In this document: positions 8,814 to 16,554 of the stretch, piece after piece
How the letters are laid out: every line of letters begins with the position of its first letter
How positions within the stretch are numbered: the first letter of the stretch is position 1
Origin: Streptomyces sp. SID13031
Lineage (GTDB): Bacteria; Actinomycetota; Actinomycetes; Propionibacteriales; Kribbellaceae
NCBI RefSeq assembly: GCF_010548305.1
Contig: NZ_JAAGLV010000011.1
Location: forward strand, 1-64,000
DNA: 64,000 bases
Direction: 5' to 3'
Program-made: the position numbers and the translations under genes
Notes under the pieces: generated by a model
What the model was told of the DNA's origin: nothing
The model's database searches: none
What the model saw: the letters and a program-made list of their open reading frames with translations, nothing else

Positions 8814-10174
8814 TGCCCCCCACCCAGAACCCCCCACCAACCCCCAAGCCAACAACCGCCGCGGGTGGCTTGTGGGGACCTTTCGAAGCCGTCCGCGGCC
8901 TGCGGCCTACCGGTGCACTGCCGCAGGTCACCCCAATCCGCCGCCTGCTACACGACGTCCCCACCGAAGCCGACCCGTACGCCGCCGCGCAGGCCGCCCT
9001 CGCCCCGTTGGCCAGCGCCATCCACCCGGGCGACCGGATCGCGGTGACGGCGGGAAGCCGTGGCATCCACGACCTGGTGACCGTCGTACGAGCCGCCGTC
9101 GACTGGCTGCGCGCGGCGGGCGCGGAGCCATTCGTAGTACCGGCGATGGGTTCTCACGGAGGGGCAACCACCGACGGTCAGCGCGAGATGCTCGAAGGCC
9201 TCGGCGTCACCCCGGAATCCGTCGGCTGCCCGATCGAGGCGACCATGGAAACGGTTGTCCTGGGCAACCTGCCGGACGGTACGCCGGTCCACCACGACGC
9301 CCTGGCCGCAAAGGCCGACGGCGTCCTCCTGATCAACCGGGTGAAACCGCACACCGACTTCCACGGACCGGTGGAGAGTGGACTCGGGAAGATCCTGGCG
9401 ATCGGCCTCGGCAACCACCAAGGCGCTGCGGCGCTCCATGCCGGCGGGATTCCGTTGCTCGGATCATCAATCGAGCAAGCGGCGCGAATGGTAGTTGCGT
9501 CCGGCAAGATCCTGGGCGGCCTCGCGATCCTCGAGAACGCCCACGAGAAGACCGCCGCCGTCGAGTTGGTCATTGCCGACGGCATCGCCGGTGCCGCGGA
9601 GAACGCCCTACTGCAACGCGCCAGCGGCCTGATGGCGAGACTGCCTTTCGACTCGTTGGACGTGCTCGTGGTCGACGAGATGGGCAAGGACAAGTCGGGC
9701 ACAGGAATGGACACCAACGTCCTCGGCCGCTGCTGGGTCTACGGCATCCCCGAGTTCGAATCGCCGTCGATCGCGGCAGTGAGCGTGCACCGGTTGTCAG
9801 AGGCATCGCACGGAAACGCGTCCGGCCTCGGCCTGGCTGACGTGATCCCGGCATCGATGCTCGCCCAGATCGACCTGCGAGCAAGCTACGTGAACGCGCT
9901 GACCTCAGGCGCCGGGGGAGCGCGGAGATCCCGGCTGCCGATGGTGCTCGAGGACGACGCGGCCGCAGTACTGGGCGCGGTGACGATGAGCGGGCGGCGC
10001 GACTGGTCGGAGCTCAGACTGGCCAGGATCCGTGACACCCTGTCGCCGAACGAGTTGATGGTGACGCCCGCCCTGCTGGCCGAGGTGGGTGAACGGTTCG
10101 ACCTGGAGATCACCGGGTCTGCCCGGGAGTTGACCGACGCGACCGGGTCGCTGAGTGGCTGGGGTGAAGGATGA
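8813..10174 (+). CDS. LarA-like (DUF2088) hydroxyacid racemase/epimerase-family protein
   Basis: A 453-aa protein resembling the N-terminal domain of nickel-pincer lactate racemase LarA. Conserved-looking segments are PAMGSHGGAT (about 118), NRVKPHTDFHGPVESGLGK (about 180-200; His and Lys candidates for nickel and cofactor attachment) and GLGNHQGA. LarA-family proteins are known to racemise or epimerise 2-hydroxy acids, and sugar-acid epimerases exist in the family. In this operon a C2 epimerase for an aldonate is therefore plausible. I see no larB/C/E cofactor genes in the window, so the cofactor would be supplied from elsewhere. A Pro-rich N-terminus of about 20 residues has no obvious role. 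Confidence 0.7.
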   Translation: MPPTQNPPPTPKPTTAAGGLWGPFEAVRGLRPTGALPQVTPIRRLLHDVPTEADPYAAAQAALAPLASAIHPGDRIAVTAGSRGIHDLVTVVRAAVDWLRAAGAEPFVVPAMGSHGGATTDGQREMLEGLGVTPESVGCPIEATMETVVLGNLPDGTPVHHDALAAKADGVLLINRVKPHTDFHGPVESGLGKILAIGLGNHQGAAALHAGGIPLLGSSIEQAARMVVASGKILGGLAILENAHEKTAAVELVIADGIAGAAENALLQRASGLMARLPFDSLDVLVVDEMGKDKSGTGMDTNVLGRCWVYGIPEFESPSIAAVSVHRLSEASHGNASGLGLADVIPASMLAQIDLRASYVNALTSGAGGARRSRLPMVLEDDAAAVLGAVTMSGRRDWSELRLARIRDTLSPNELMVTPALLAEVGERFDLEITGSARELTDATGSLSGWGEG

Positions 10175-11046
10175 ACCTGCGAGAAGCCCATGCGCTCCTG
10201 ACCGACCGGGGGCTGATCACGCCGCCTCACGAGTTCGCCTCCACGCGACGGTTCGGCGACGGAGCGCAGTACAAGGTGGAGATTCCCAGCTGCGAAGGGC
10301 CCGCGGTGATGCGGACCGTGCTCGACGAAGCGTCGGCGCGTGGCGTCGCCGTGCATCGCGTCTCGCAGGGCAGCGGCGTGATGATGCTGACCGACGGCGA
10401 GATCGACGAGATGCTCAATCTCGGCGCCGACCATGACGTCGAGGTGTGCCTCTTCCTTGGCCCGCGTGGCGCGTGGGACACGGGCGGCCAGGCAAAGGTC
10501 TCGGCCGCTGTCGGCGGAGTTGCCCGAGGCAATGACATGGTTGCCGCGTCGCTTTGTGATGCGTACCGTGCGGTGGAGCTCGGCGTACGGAGCCTGCTGG
10601 TCGGCGATCTCGGCGTACTGGAGTTGCTCGGCCTGCTGAAGAAGGAAGGTGAGCTCCCGGCCGACCTGGTATTGAAGACATCCGTGTTGATGCCGTTGCC
10701 CAATGCATCGACTGCTGCGCTGTACGAGCGGCTCGGTGCGACCAGTCTGAACGTGTCGACCGACCTCCCGATCACCGTGCTCGCCGAGATCCGCGCGGTG
10801 ACGACGGTACCGATCGACATGTACATCGAGGTGCCCGACGATCAGGGCGGGCACGTGCGCTTCTATGACGTACCGGATGTGGTGCGGGTGGCGGCGCCGG
10901 TCTACCTGAAGATGGGGCTGCGGAACGCGCCCAACATCTACCCGGCCGGCGCCCACCTGGCGGCGACGGCCGAGGCGCTCGGGCGCGAACGGGTCCGCCG
11001 GGCCGAATTGGTCCTGCGACTGCTGGCGGAACAGGATGAGGAATGA
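10171..11046 (+). CDS. U32-peptidase-like TIM-barrel protein, unknown role
   Basis: A 291-aa protein without signal peptide or membrane segment. Alternating beta/alpha text (VCLFLGPRGAW, YRAVELGVRSLLVGDLGVLELL, TSLNVSTDLPITVLAEIRAV, VPIDMYIEVPDD) looks like a TIM barrel, and the DLGVL segment recalls U32-family collagenase-like proteins. I see no clear catalytic motif. It overlaps both neighbours by 4 nt, so it belongs to the sugar-acid operon and may be an accessory enzyme or lyase. Its function cannot be assigned from sequence. Confidence 0.5.
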   Translation: MNLREAHALLTDRGLITPPHEFASTRRFGDGAQYKVEIPSCEGPAVMRTVLDEASARGVAVHRVSQGSGVMMLTDGEIDEMLNLGADHDVEVCLFLGPRGAWDTGGQAKVSAAVGGVARGNDMVAASLCDAYRAVELGVRSLLVGDLGVLELLGLLKKEGELPADLVLKTSVLMPLPNASTAALYERLGATSLNVSTDLPITVLAEIRAVTTVPIDMYIEVPDDQGGHVRFYDVPDVVRVAAPVYLKMGLRNAPNIYPAGAHLAATAEALGRERVRRAELVLRLLAEQDEE

Positions 11047-12419
11047 GCACTGACTTGCTGATCGCGCGACTGCGGGCCTCGCTGGGGGAGAAGGCGGTCG
11101 TCACCGACCCTGACGTACTGGACAGCCATCGCAACGACCACGCGACCTTCTGCGAGGCCGGGGTTCCTGCCGTGTTGGTGCGGCCTTCCTCCACCGCTGA
11201 GGTGCAGGAGGTGCTGCGCGCGGCGGGGGAGTACGGCGTACCGGTGGTGACGCAGGGCGCGCGGACCGGGTTGTCGGGTGCTGCGAACGCGCTCGACGGG
11301 TGCTTGTTGCTGTCGACGTCGCGGCTGAACCGGATCCTGGAGATCTCGGTCGAGGACCAGGTCGCGGTAGTACAGCCTGGGGTGGTGAACTCCGAGCTGT
11401 CGCGGGCCGTTATGGAGCAGGGGCTGTTCTATCCGCCCGATCCGTCGTCGTGGGAAATGTCCACGATCGGTGGCAATATCGCCACCAACGCGGGTGGGCT
11501 GTGTTGCGTGAAGTACGGCGTGACCGGGGACTTCGTGCGCGGTCTCGAGGTGGTGCTCGCCTCCGGTGAGGTTGTTCGCACCGGCCGGCGGACTGCGAAG
11601 GGGGTTGCGGGGTATGACGTGACTTCCTTGATCGTCGGCTCGGAAGGGACGCTGGGCGTTGTCACCGAGGCGACCCTTGCCCTGCTGCCTGCGCCTGAGG
11701 CGGCGCTCACTGCAGCTGCCACCTTCTTGTCGATCGAGGACGGGATCGCGGCTGCGGCTGCGGTGATGGCTTCGGGGTTGCGGCCTTCGCTGCTTGAATT
11801 TCTCGACGGTCCGACGGCTCGGGCGATCCAGGACTACCGAGACATGGGGTTGCCCGCCGAGGTGGGTTCGCTGCTGATCGCGCAGTCGGATCGCGGCCCT
11901 CGCGCGGCTGAGGATGTGGCCGAGATCGCCCGCATCTGCACGGCTTCCGGAGCCGTCGAGGTGGCCGTGGCATCCGATGCGGAGGAGTCCAGGATGTTGC
12001 TGGAGGCCCGCAGATTGGTCAACCCGGCGCTCGAGTTGCTCGGCGTGACGCTCGTCGACGATGTCGCAGTACCGCGCAGCAAGCTCGTCGCGCTGCTCGA
12101 CGGGATCGCGGAGATCGGCACGAAGTACGACGTACTGATCTGTTGCCCTGGGCACGTAGGTGACGGCAACATGCATCCGACCGTCGTCTTCGATCGCGAC
12201 GACCCCGCGGCCGAGGCGCGTGCCCTGGAAGCGTTCGGCGCGGTGATGAACCTCGGCCTGGCTCTGGGCGGAACCATCACCGGCGAACACGGCATCGGCA
12301 AGCTCAAGGCCCGCTGGCTGGAACAAGAGCTCGGCCCGATCGGCCTGTCCCTGCAACGCCAACTCAAATCCGTCTTCGACCCGACGAACCTCCTCAACCC
12401 CGACAAGCTCTTCCTCTAG
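11043..12419 (+). CDS. GlcD-like FAD-binding 2-hydroxyacid dehydrogenase
   Basis: A 458-aa flavoprotein of the FAD_binding_4/FAD-oxidase_C family (glycolate oxidase GlcD, D-lactate and D-2-hydroxyglutarate dehydrogenases). FAD-binding segments are VTQGARTGLSGAAN (about 68) and IGGNIATNAGG (about 142). The C-terminal active-site segments are CPGHVGDGNMHP (about 370) and GEHGIGKLKARW (about 410). It oxidises a 2-hydroxy acid to the 2-keto acid. With the LarA-like epimerase upstream, it may act on one stereoisomer of a hydroxy-acid intermediate such as glycolate. It is the last gene of the operon, overlaps its predecessor by 4 nt, and ends directly against a tRNA-like gene on the other strand. 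Confidence 0.87.
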   Translation: MSTDLLIARLRASLGEKAVVTDPDVLDSHRNDHATFCEAGVPAVLVRPSSTAEVQEVLRAAGEYGVPVVTQGARTGLSGAANALDGCLLLSTSRLNRILEISVEDQVAVVQPGVVNSELSRAVMEQGLFYPPDPSSWEMSTIGGNIATNAGGLCCVKYGVTGDFVRGLEVVLASGEVVRTGRRTAKGVAGYDVTSLIVGSEGTLGVVTEATLALLPAPEAALTAAATFLSIEDGIAAAAAVMASGLRPSLLEFLDGPTARAIQDYRDMGLPAEVGSLLIAQSDRGPRAAEDVAEIARICTASGAVEVAVASDAEESRMLLEARRLVNPALELLGVTLVDDVAVPRSKLVALLDGIAEIGTKYDVLICCPGHVGDGNMHPTVVFDRDDPAAEARALEAFGAVMNLGLALGGTITGEHGIGKLKARWLEQELGPIGLSLQRQLKSVFDPTNLLNPDKLFL

Positions 12420-12488
12420 TCTCCCTGCCTGGAGTCGAACCAGGGACCCAGCCTTCGGAGGGTCGGGCGTGCATCCGTCACCAGAGAG
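12420..12488 (-). tRNA. tRNA-Arg(CCG)-like, 69 nt, reduced D-arm
   Basis: The acceptor stem pairs over 7 bp (one G-U). The T-arm CCTGG-TTCGACT-CCAGG is perfect, and the anticodon loop CTCCGAA sits on a stem with one mismatch. The D-arm is only about 14 nt and lacks the conserved GG. It may be a functional minimal tRNA or a decaying copy. It abuts the stop codon of the convergent GlcD-like gene. Confidence 0.5.
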
Positions 12489-12491
12489 TCT

Positions 12492-12524
12492 TCTGTACGC
12501 CGGCCGCCGTGGCCGGCGTACAGA
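12492..12524. other. GC-rich spacer hairpin (14-bp stem, 5-nt loop)
   Basis: TCTGTACGCCGGCC and GGCCGGCGTACAGA flank GCCGT. This perfect stem lies between the 65-aa gene and the terminal tRNA of the array. No T-run follows, so it is more likely an RNA processing or stability element than a terminator. Confidence 0.6.
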
Positions 12525-12530
12525 GATTCG

Positions 12531-12728
12531 CTACTCGTCGACCGAGACGACTCGGACCCAGTCGGCGCAGTCTGCTTCACACCACACGTGATCGTCCGAG
12601 TGGGCGATCCGATCGCGCTGCACGTGCCCGCAGGCAAGGTGCACGCGCCGTAAGGCATGCCCCTGCTGAACCGGAGCACCGGTCCTACCACCGGGGATCT
12701 TCCTACGCTTGTTCCTCAGATCGGCCAT
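12531..12728 (-). CDS. small Cys/His protein within the tRNA array
   Basis: A 65-aa protein with a strong AAGGAGG ribosome site 7 nt before the ATG at 12728. The basic N-terminus MADLRNKRRKIPGGR is followed by LACGH, a conserved-looking HVWCEADC pair and an acidic end. The Cys-Gly-His and Cys-x3-Cys spacing suggests a small zinc-binding fold. I do not recognise a named family. It is co-directional with the tRNAs on both sides and is probably cotranscribed with them; a role in RNA binding is possible but unproven. Confidence 0.6.
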   Translation of the reverse strand: MADLRNKRRKIPGGRTGAPVQQGHALRRVHLACGHVQRDRIAHSDDHVWCEADCADWVRVVSVDE

Positions 12729-12793
12729 GGCCGGTCCTCCTTCCTTGCTGGTTGTCTGACACACCGCCATACCCGGCGCGAGCGCGCCGGTAG

Positions 12794-12875
12794 TACAGGA
12801 GACAGGATTCGAACCCGCTCAGCCGAAGCAACGGGATTACAACCCGCCCCATCTCTCCCACGATGGCGCTCCTGC
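12794..12875 (-). tRNA. tRNA-Tyr(GTA)
   Basis: A class II tRNA with acceptor GCAGGAG/CTCCTGT, 5-bp anticodon stem, loop TTGTAAT (anticodon GTA), long variable arm around TGCTTCGGCTGA and discriminator A. CCA is not encoded. Confidence 0.88.
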
Positions 12876-12879
12876 CCAG

Positions 12880-12952
12880 TACCCCGTACCGGATTCGAAC
12901 CGGCGACCTTCCGGCTGAGAACCGGACGTCCTATCCACTAGACCAACGGGGC
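12880..12952 (-). tRNA. tRNA-Glu(CTC)
   Basis: A standard cloverleaf with acceptor GCCCCGT/ACGGGGT, anticodon loop TTCTCAG and T-arm GCCGG-TTCGAAT-CCGGT. CCA is not encoded. Its T-arm and acceptor closely resemble those of the neighbouring tRNA-Asp, pointing to local duplication. Confidence 0.9.
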
Positions 12953-12970
12953 TTGGATTTTCGCCTGGAC

Positions 12971-12998
12971 GGGCCGGCCGGTTCGCCCCGGCCGGCCC
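12971..12998. other. GC-rich spacer hairpin (11-bp stem)
   Basis: GGGCCGGCCGG and CCGGCCGGCCC surround TTCGCC between tRNA-Glu and tRNA-Asp. It is one of a series of hairpins in the array spacers. Confidence 0.55.
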
Positions 12999-13000
12999 TG

Positions 13001-13073
13001 CGCCCCGTACCGGATTCGAACCGGCGATCTCCCGGCTGACAACCGGACGTCCTGACCACTGGACCAACGAGGC
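13001..13073 (-). tRNA. tRNA-Asp(GTC)
   Basis: Acceptor GCCTCGT/ACGGGGC, anticodon loop TTGTCAG and discriminator G, as expected for Asp. CCA is not encoded. Confidence 0.9.
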
Positions 13074-13087
13074 TCACTGTCCCTGCG

Positions 13088-13176
13088 CGGTGAGAGTGAG
13101 ATTCGAACTCACGGACCGGCCGAAGCCGATCGACGGTTTAGCAAACCGCTGCCCCTGCCATCAGGCGGACCTCACC
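13088..13176 (-). tRNA. tRNA-Ser(GCT)
   Basis: A class II tRNA with acceptor GGTGAGG/TCTCACC, anticodon loop TTGCTAA, variable arm CGATCGGCTTCGGCCGGTC and discriminator G. CCA is not encoded. Confidence 0.9.
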
Positions 13177-13300
13177 CCGGCCCGGCCGCCGTGCCCCCAC
13201 GACGACCGAGCTCTCCGATGCCCCCGGCGACTCCGGGAACAGGTTCTTAGTACGACGTCTCGACGCCGTTTCGCACGACGCTGCGTCGTCGTAGTACCGG

Positions 13301-13681
13301 CTAGCTCGCTAGCTCGCCGATCCTGCTGACCGCGTCCCCCGACTTCGGGCACTGCCAGCACGGACCACCGGGTGCCAGTACCGGCGTCAGCGGATGCGAC
13401 GCCGGATGCTCCGGACACTCGGGCCAGGTCGCCGGAAGCTCGAGCCGAGCCAACTCCTCGAACACGAACTCCTGCACCTGATCAGCAACATGCACCAACC
13501 GCTCGGCGTCCGCCATCTCAACCGGCGCAAGCACCCCGGTCGACGACCGTCGCCCAGACAAGAGCAGAACGGACTCATACCAAGGATCCGTGGTCGCAGG
13601 CTCCTCCGAGATCCGCAACTCGATCCCGCCGGTATTCCGAAGGTCCCGCCGGATCGCATCCAGCGCACTCCCAAGAGACAC
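13301..13681 (-). CDS. conserved actinobacterial hypothetical protein
   Basis: A 126-aa protein (GTG start at 13681, six bases after GGAGAGG; a GTG two codons upstream is too close to the ribosome site). It begins with an amphipathic helix (LGSALDAIRRDLRNTGGIEL) and ends in a Cys/His-rich tail, WPECPEHPASHPL...CWQCPKSGDAVSRIG, which looks like a degenerate zinc ribbon. Similar tails occur in many small actinobacterial proteins of unknown function. It sits between the tRNA-Ser(GCT) and rtcB units and runs the same way, so it may be part of the array transcript. Confidence 0.6.
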   Translation of the reverse strand: MSLGSALDAIRRDLRNTGGIELRISEEPATTDPWYESVLLLSGRRSSTGVLAPVEMADAERLVHVADQVQEFVFEELARLELPATWPECPEHPASHPLTPVLAPGGPCWQCPKSGDAVSRIGELAS

Positions 13682-13940
13682 GTTCACCCTCTCCAATCTG
13701 CCGAGCCTGTGGACCAGTTTCGACTCTTGACACGCACCACCACGACCAGCGAAGGACGCAGCTATCCCGGAGCCGACTGGCCACGATGAATCGCTGATCG
13801 CCACCCAGTGCCGGCCACCATCCGGTCCGCAGGTACTCCAGATTCCCCGGCTAGCCACCGGGCTGGGGATTCAGCTGGCCGAACGTTAGGCGGCTGGCGG
13901 CCTGTGGAGCGTGTTGCGGAATGGGAAGTGTGCATAACGA

Positions 13941-14018
13941 CAGGAAGTAGTGCCCGTACTGCGGCCGGGCGCCGCCTCCGTGAGCGTGGCGCCCGGCCGA
14001 ACGTCCGACTACTTCCTG
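13941..14018. other. nested inverted repeat downstream of rtcB
   Basis: The outer arms CAGGAAGTAG (13941-13950) and CTACTTCCTG (14009-14018) enclose inner arms CGGCCGGGCGCC (13962-13973) and GGCGCCCGGCCG (13988-13999). It starts 22 nt after the rtcB stop and could be a terminator or a longer structured RNA; no T-run is present. Confidence 0.6.
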
Positions 14019-14040
14019 CCCTTGTGTACAGCCACTGCGC

Positions 14041-15234
14041 TCAACCCTTGACGCAAATGACCTGCTTGAGGTGGGCGACTACCTCGACCAGGTCGGACTG
14101 CGCGGCGATGACCGCCTCGATGTCCTTGTATGCCGCAGGCAGCTCGTCCAGCACGCCGGCGTCCTTGCGGGACTCCACCCCAGCGGTCTGCGCGATCAGG
14201 TCGTCGACCGTGTAGCGGCGCTTCGCCTCGTTGCGGCTCATCCGCCGGCCTGCCCCGTGCGAGGCCGAGTAGAAGGACTGCTCCGAGCCGAGCCCGCGGA
14301 CGACGTACGAGCCCGTCCCCATCGACCCCGGGATCAGCCCCAGGTCACCGGCACCCGCCCGGATCGCGCCCTTGCGGGTGACCAGCAGGTCGAGCCCGTC
14401 GATCGTCTCCTCCGCCACATAGTTGTGGTGGCACGAGATCGGCTGCTCGAACTTGACCTCCTGCGCGAACGACTTCCGGACCGCCTGCATCACCAGGGCG
14501 AGCATCACCGCGCGGTTCCGCGAGGCGTACTCCTGCGCCCAGGTGAGGTCCCGGCGATACGCGTCCATTTCCGGCGTACCGGCCAGGAACACCGCCAGGT
14601 CGCGGTCGGGCAGGTCGGCGTTGTGCGGCATCGCCTTCGCGATCCGCATGTGCCGCTCGGCCAGTTCCTTGCCGATGTTGCGCGACCCCGAGTGCAGCAT
14701 CAGCCAGACCCGGTCATCGTCGTCCAGGCAGACCTCGATGAAGTGGTTGCCGCCACCCAGCGACCCCATCTGCTGGTGCGCCTTCTTCTCCCGATCCTGC
14801 ACCCCACCGTGCAGGCTCGTGAACGAACCCCAGAACCGATCCCACCCGCGATCCAGCCCGAGCTTCCGCACACTCACCGGGTACTCGTGCGCCCGGAAAC
14901 CAACCGGTACCGCGGCCTCGATCCGCGACCGGATCCCTGCCAGATCATCCGGCAGATCCGCAGCCGTCAGCGACGTGAGCACGCCCTCCATGCCACACCC
15001 GATGTCGACCCCGACCGCAGCCGGCGACACCGCCTGGTACATCGCGATCACCGACCCAACCGTCGCCCCCTTACCCAGATGCACATCCGGCATCACCCGA
15101 ACGCCGTGCACCCACGGCAACGCCGCGATGTTCCGAAGCTGCTGCAGAGCAGCAGCCCCCACCTCATGCTCCTGAGCCCACATCAGAGTGGAGCTCTTCG
15201 CCCCACTCAGCTCAACCGGGTACTGAACGTTCAT
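14041..15234 (-). CDS. rtcB: RNA-splicing ligase RtcB
   Basis: A 397-aa GTP/Mn2+-dependent RNA ligase that joins 2',3'-cyclic-phosphate and 5'-OH ends. Its established roles are tRNA repair and tRNA splicing. Visible active-site parts are the metal-binding Cys in VDIGCGMEG (about residue 80), GGGNHFIEV, HSGSRNIG, GSMGTGSYVV and the guanylated His in FYSASHGAGRRMSR (about 325). All are intact and the length is normal. The ATG at 15234 has AAGGAG at good spacing; a GTG two codons earlier overlaps that site. It is embedded among tRNA genes on the same strand, with tRNA-Ser(CGA) 25 nt upstream. This suggests that it acts on the array's tRNAs or on host tRNAs broken by anticodon nucleases. No rtcA or Ro60 gene is visible. 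Confidence 0.95.
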   Translation of the reverse strand: MNVQYPVELSGAKSSTLMWAQEHEVGAAALQQLRNIAALPWVHGVRVMPDVHLGKGATVGSVIAMYQAVSPAAVGVDIGCGMEGVLTSLTAADLPDDLAGIRSRIEAAVPVGFRAHEYPVSVRKLGLDRGWDRFWGSFTSLHGGVQDREKKAHQQMGSLGGGNHFIEVCLDDDDRVWLMLHSGSRNIGKELAERHMRIAKAMPHNADLPDRDLAVFLAGTPEMDAYRRDLTWAQEYASRNRAVMLALVMQAVRKSFAQEVKFEQPISCHHNYVAEETIDGLDLLVTRKGAIRAGAGDLGLIPGSMGTGSYVVRGLGSEQSFYSASHGAGRRMSRNEAKRRYTVDDLIAQTAGVESRKDAGVLDELPAAYKDIEAVIAAQSDLVEVVAHLKQVICVKG

Positions 15235-15259
15235 CCCCACTCCTTGTGTCGTTTGTCTG

Positions 15260-15352
15260 CGGCAGAGCAGGGTCTTGAACCCTGACGCCCCGTTGAGGGA
15301 CAGACCGTTTTCGAGACGGCTGCCGATAGGCCGAAACTCGGCTTACTCTGCC
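15260..15352 (-). tRNA. tRNA-Ser(CGA)
   Basis: A class II tRNA with acceptor GGCAGAG/CTCTGCC, anticodon loop CTCGAAA, long variable arm CTGTCCCTCAACGGGGCG, T-loop TTCAAGA and discriminator G. CCA is not encoded. Confidence 0.9.
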
Positions 15353-15361
15353 TGGCTTACG

Positions 15362-15430
15362 TGGAGATCCCGGGTGTCGAACCCGGTGAAGTGACCGTGC
15401 AAAAGTCGCTCGCGTGCCGACGCGATCCCC
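15362..15430 (-). tRNA. tRNA-Ala(TGC)-like, 69 nt, reduced D-arm
   Basis: Acceptor GGGGATC/GATCTCC has the G3-U70 wobble that marks alanine tRNAs, and the discriminator is A. The anticodon loop is TTTGCAC on a stem with one mismatch. The T-arm CCGGG-TTCGACA-CCCGG is perfect. The D-arm is short and lacks the GG pair, as in the 69-nt Arg-like gene. Confidence 0.6.
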
Positions 15431-15435
15431 GCGTA

Positions 15436-15461
15436 CGCCGTACCGGGAGCCCAGTACGGCG
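15436..15461. other. spacer hairpin (8-bp stem)
   Basis: CGCCGTAC and GTACGGCG pair across a 10-nt loop between the Ala-like and Gln tRNAs. Confidence 0.45.
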
Positions 15462-15468
15462 CACAAAG

Positions 15469-15541
15469 CTGCCAGGGCAGGACTCGAACCTGCGGGACCT
15501 CGGGTCAGAACCGAGGGTGGGGTGCCTGCACCCACCTGGCA
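15469..15541 (-). tRNA. tRNA-Gln(CTG)
   Basis: Acceptor TGCCAGG/CCTGGCA, anticodon stem CTCGG/CCGAG with loop TTCTGAC, T-arm GCAGG-TTCGAGT-CCTGC and discriminator G. The D-arm is a compact GGTG-CAGG-CACC hairpin. CCA is not encoded. Confidence 0.82.
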
Positions 15542-15572
15542 TCGCTCTGACGCGGCACCGGTGGGTACGACG

Positions 15573-16019
15573 TCAGAGTGCTAACTCAGCACGCGAAGGG
15601 ATCCACGGCTGCCACAGCAGTGGCATGCGGGCCTCTTCGGGCGTGCGGCCGCCCTTCTTCTCGTTGCAGGACGCGTGGGCGGCGACGGCGTTCAGCCACT
15701 CGCCGCGGCCGCCACGGGACCGGGGTACGACGTGGTCCATCGTGGTGGCGCCCGCTTTACCGCAGTACGCACAGCGGTACTTGTCACGCCTCAGCACGCC
15801 GGCTCGCGTGTACTGCAGCCGGCCGGACGCGTAGCGCCACTTGGTGACGACATACCGCACCAGGCGTAGTACGCGGGGAAAGGGGAACGGACCGATGCTG
15901 GCGCCGTCGTGCGCCTCTTCGACGACAGCGACCTCCCGGACGAGCATCCGGATGGCGTGCTGGACCGACACGACGTGGAGCTGCTCATATGAGGCGTTGA
16001 GCACTATGACACCGCTCAT
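15573..16019 (-). CDS. HNH endonuclease
   Basis: A 148-aa McrA-type HNH nuclease of a size common in actinobacteria and actinophages. The N-terminal half (VIVLNASYEQLHVVSVQHAIRML) is the usual lead-in. The HNH core is CAYCGKAGATTMDHVVPRSRGG followed by NAVAAHASCNEKKGG, with two CxxC-type zinc cysteine pairs, the DH of MDHV and the N of CNEKK all present. The ATG at 16019 has a GAGGAGG site. It lies between tRNA units on the same strand. Homing-type or defence-type nucleases often travel with tRNA arrays, but whether it acts on DNA or RNA is not shown by sequence. Confidence 0.88.
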   Translation of the reverse strand: MSGVIVLNASYEQLHVVSVQHAIRMLVREVAVVEEAHDGASIGPFPFPRVLRLVRYVVTKWRYASGRLQYTRAGVLRRDKYRCAYCGKAGATTMDHVVPRSRGGRGEWLNAVAAHASCNEKKGGRTPEEARMPLLWQPWIPSRAELAL

Positions 16020-16095
16020 GCTTGGTTCCTCCTCTCCTCCAGTGTGCCCGACAGGTAGTTGCCGGGGCGCCATTCTCGGTGCGGCTCCGTCTCGG

Positions 16096-16169
16096 TGCGG
16101 CTCCAGGGACTCGAACCCTGAACCTTCTGGTCCTAAGCCAGACGCCTCTCCCAATTGGGCTAGAGCCGC
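16096..16169 (-). tRNA. tRNA with anticodon TAG (Leu codon) on a class I body
   Basis: Acceptor GCGGCTC/GAGCCGC, canonical D-arm with GG, anticodon stem TCTGG/CCAGA with loop CTTAGGA, and T-arm CAGGG-TTCGAGT-CCCTG. The anticodon would read CUA (Leu), yet the variable loop is only about 5 nt, whereas bacterial Leu tRNAs carry a long arm. A 15-bp direct repeat of its 3' acceptor region lies at 16074-16088 and 16090-16104. Confidence 0.75.
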
Positions 16170-16198
16170 GTGTCCTGTACTACGTACTGCTGCCGTCG

Positions 16199-16226
16199 AG
16201 CCGGTACTGCGCCTGCGGTACCGGCT
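16199..16226. other. spacer hairpin (9-bp stem)
   Basis: AGCCGGTAC and GTACCGGCT are separated by 10 nt, between the TAG tRNA and tRNA-His. Confidence 0.5.
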
Positions 16227-16258
16227 GTAGTGGCGTATTGACCCATCGCAACGACTGG

Positions 16259-16332
16259 GGTGTCCGGCGGGACTCGAACCCGCTTCCTCCGGGGCCACAT
16301 CCCGGTGCCTCGACCTCTTCAGCCTCGGACAC
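16259..16332 (-). tRNA. tRNA-His(GTG)
   Basis: Acceptor GTGTCCG/CGGACAC, anticodon stem CCGGG/CCCGG with loop ATGTGGC, and the His-specific discriminator C. No encoded G(-1) is evident (the base before position 1 is T). CCA is not encoded. Confidence 0.87.
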
Positions 16333-16334
16333 AG

Positions 16335-16408
16335 CACGCCCGGCAGGACTCGAACCTGCAACCTCCTGCTTCGTAGGCAGGTGCCCTCTCCAATTGGGCC
16401 ACGGGCGT
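16335..16408 (-). tRNA. tRNA-Arg(ACG)
   Basis: Acceptor ACGCCCG/CGGGCGT, anticodon stem CCTGC/GCAGG with loop CTACGAA, and discriminator G. It shares the D-arm text GCCCAATTGG with the TAG tRNA, so the two look like paralogues. It is 2 nt from tRNA-His. Confidence 0.88.
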
Positions 16409-16414
16409 TCACCG

Positions 16415-16449
16415 GCCCTGCGCCGGATTTCGGATTTCCGGCGCAGGGC
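16415..16449. other. GC-rich spacer hairpin (13-bp stem)
   Basis: GCCCTGCGCCGGA and TCCGGCGCAGGGC flank a 9-nt loop, between tRNA-Arg(ACG) and tRNA-Pro. Confidence 0.6.
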
Positions 16450-16554
16450 ACGTGCGTGGGCGGCGGTGGCGGGTCAGAGCCTCCTCTGACCGCTGCCGTC
16501 GACCCTTGGTTGGCGCTCGCTCGGCCGGTAGCTGAGCATGCTGCGGGCGCCTGG

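Noticed and set aside
13177..13300. Possible additional tRNA between tRNA-Ser(GCT) and the 126-aa gene
   Set aside because: No T-loop sequence and no acceptor pairing could be found.
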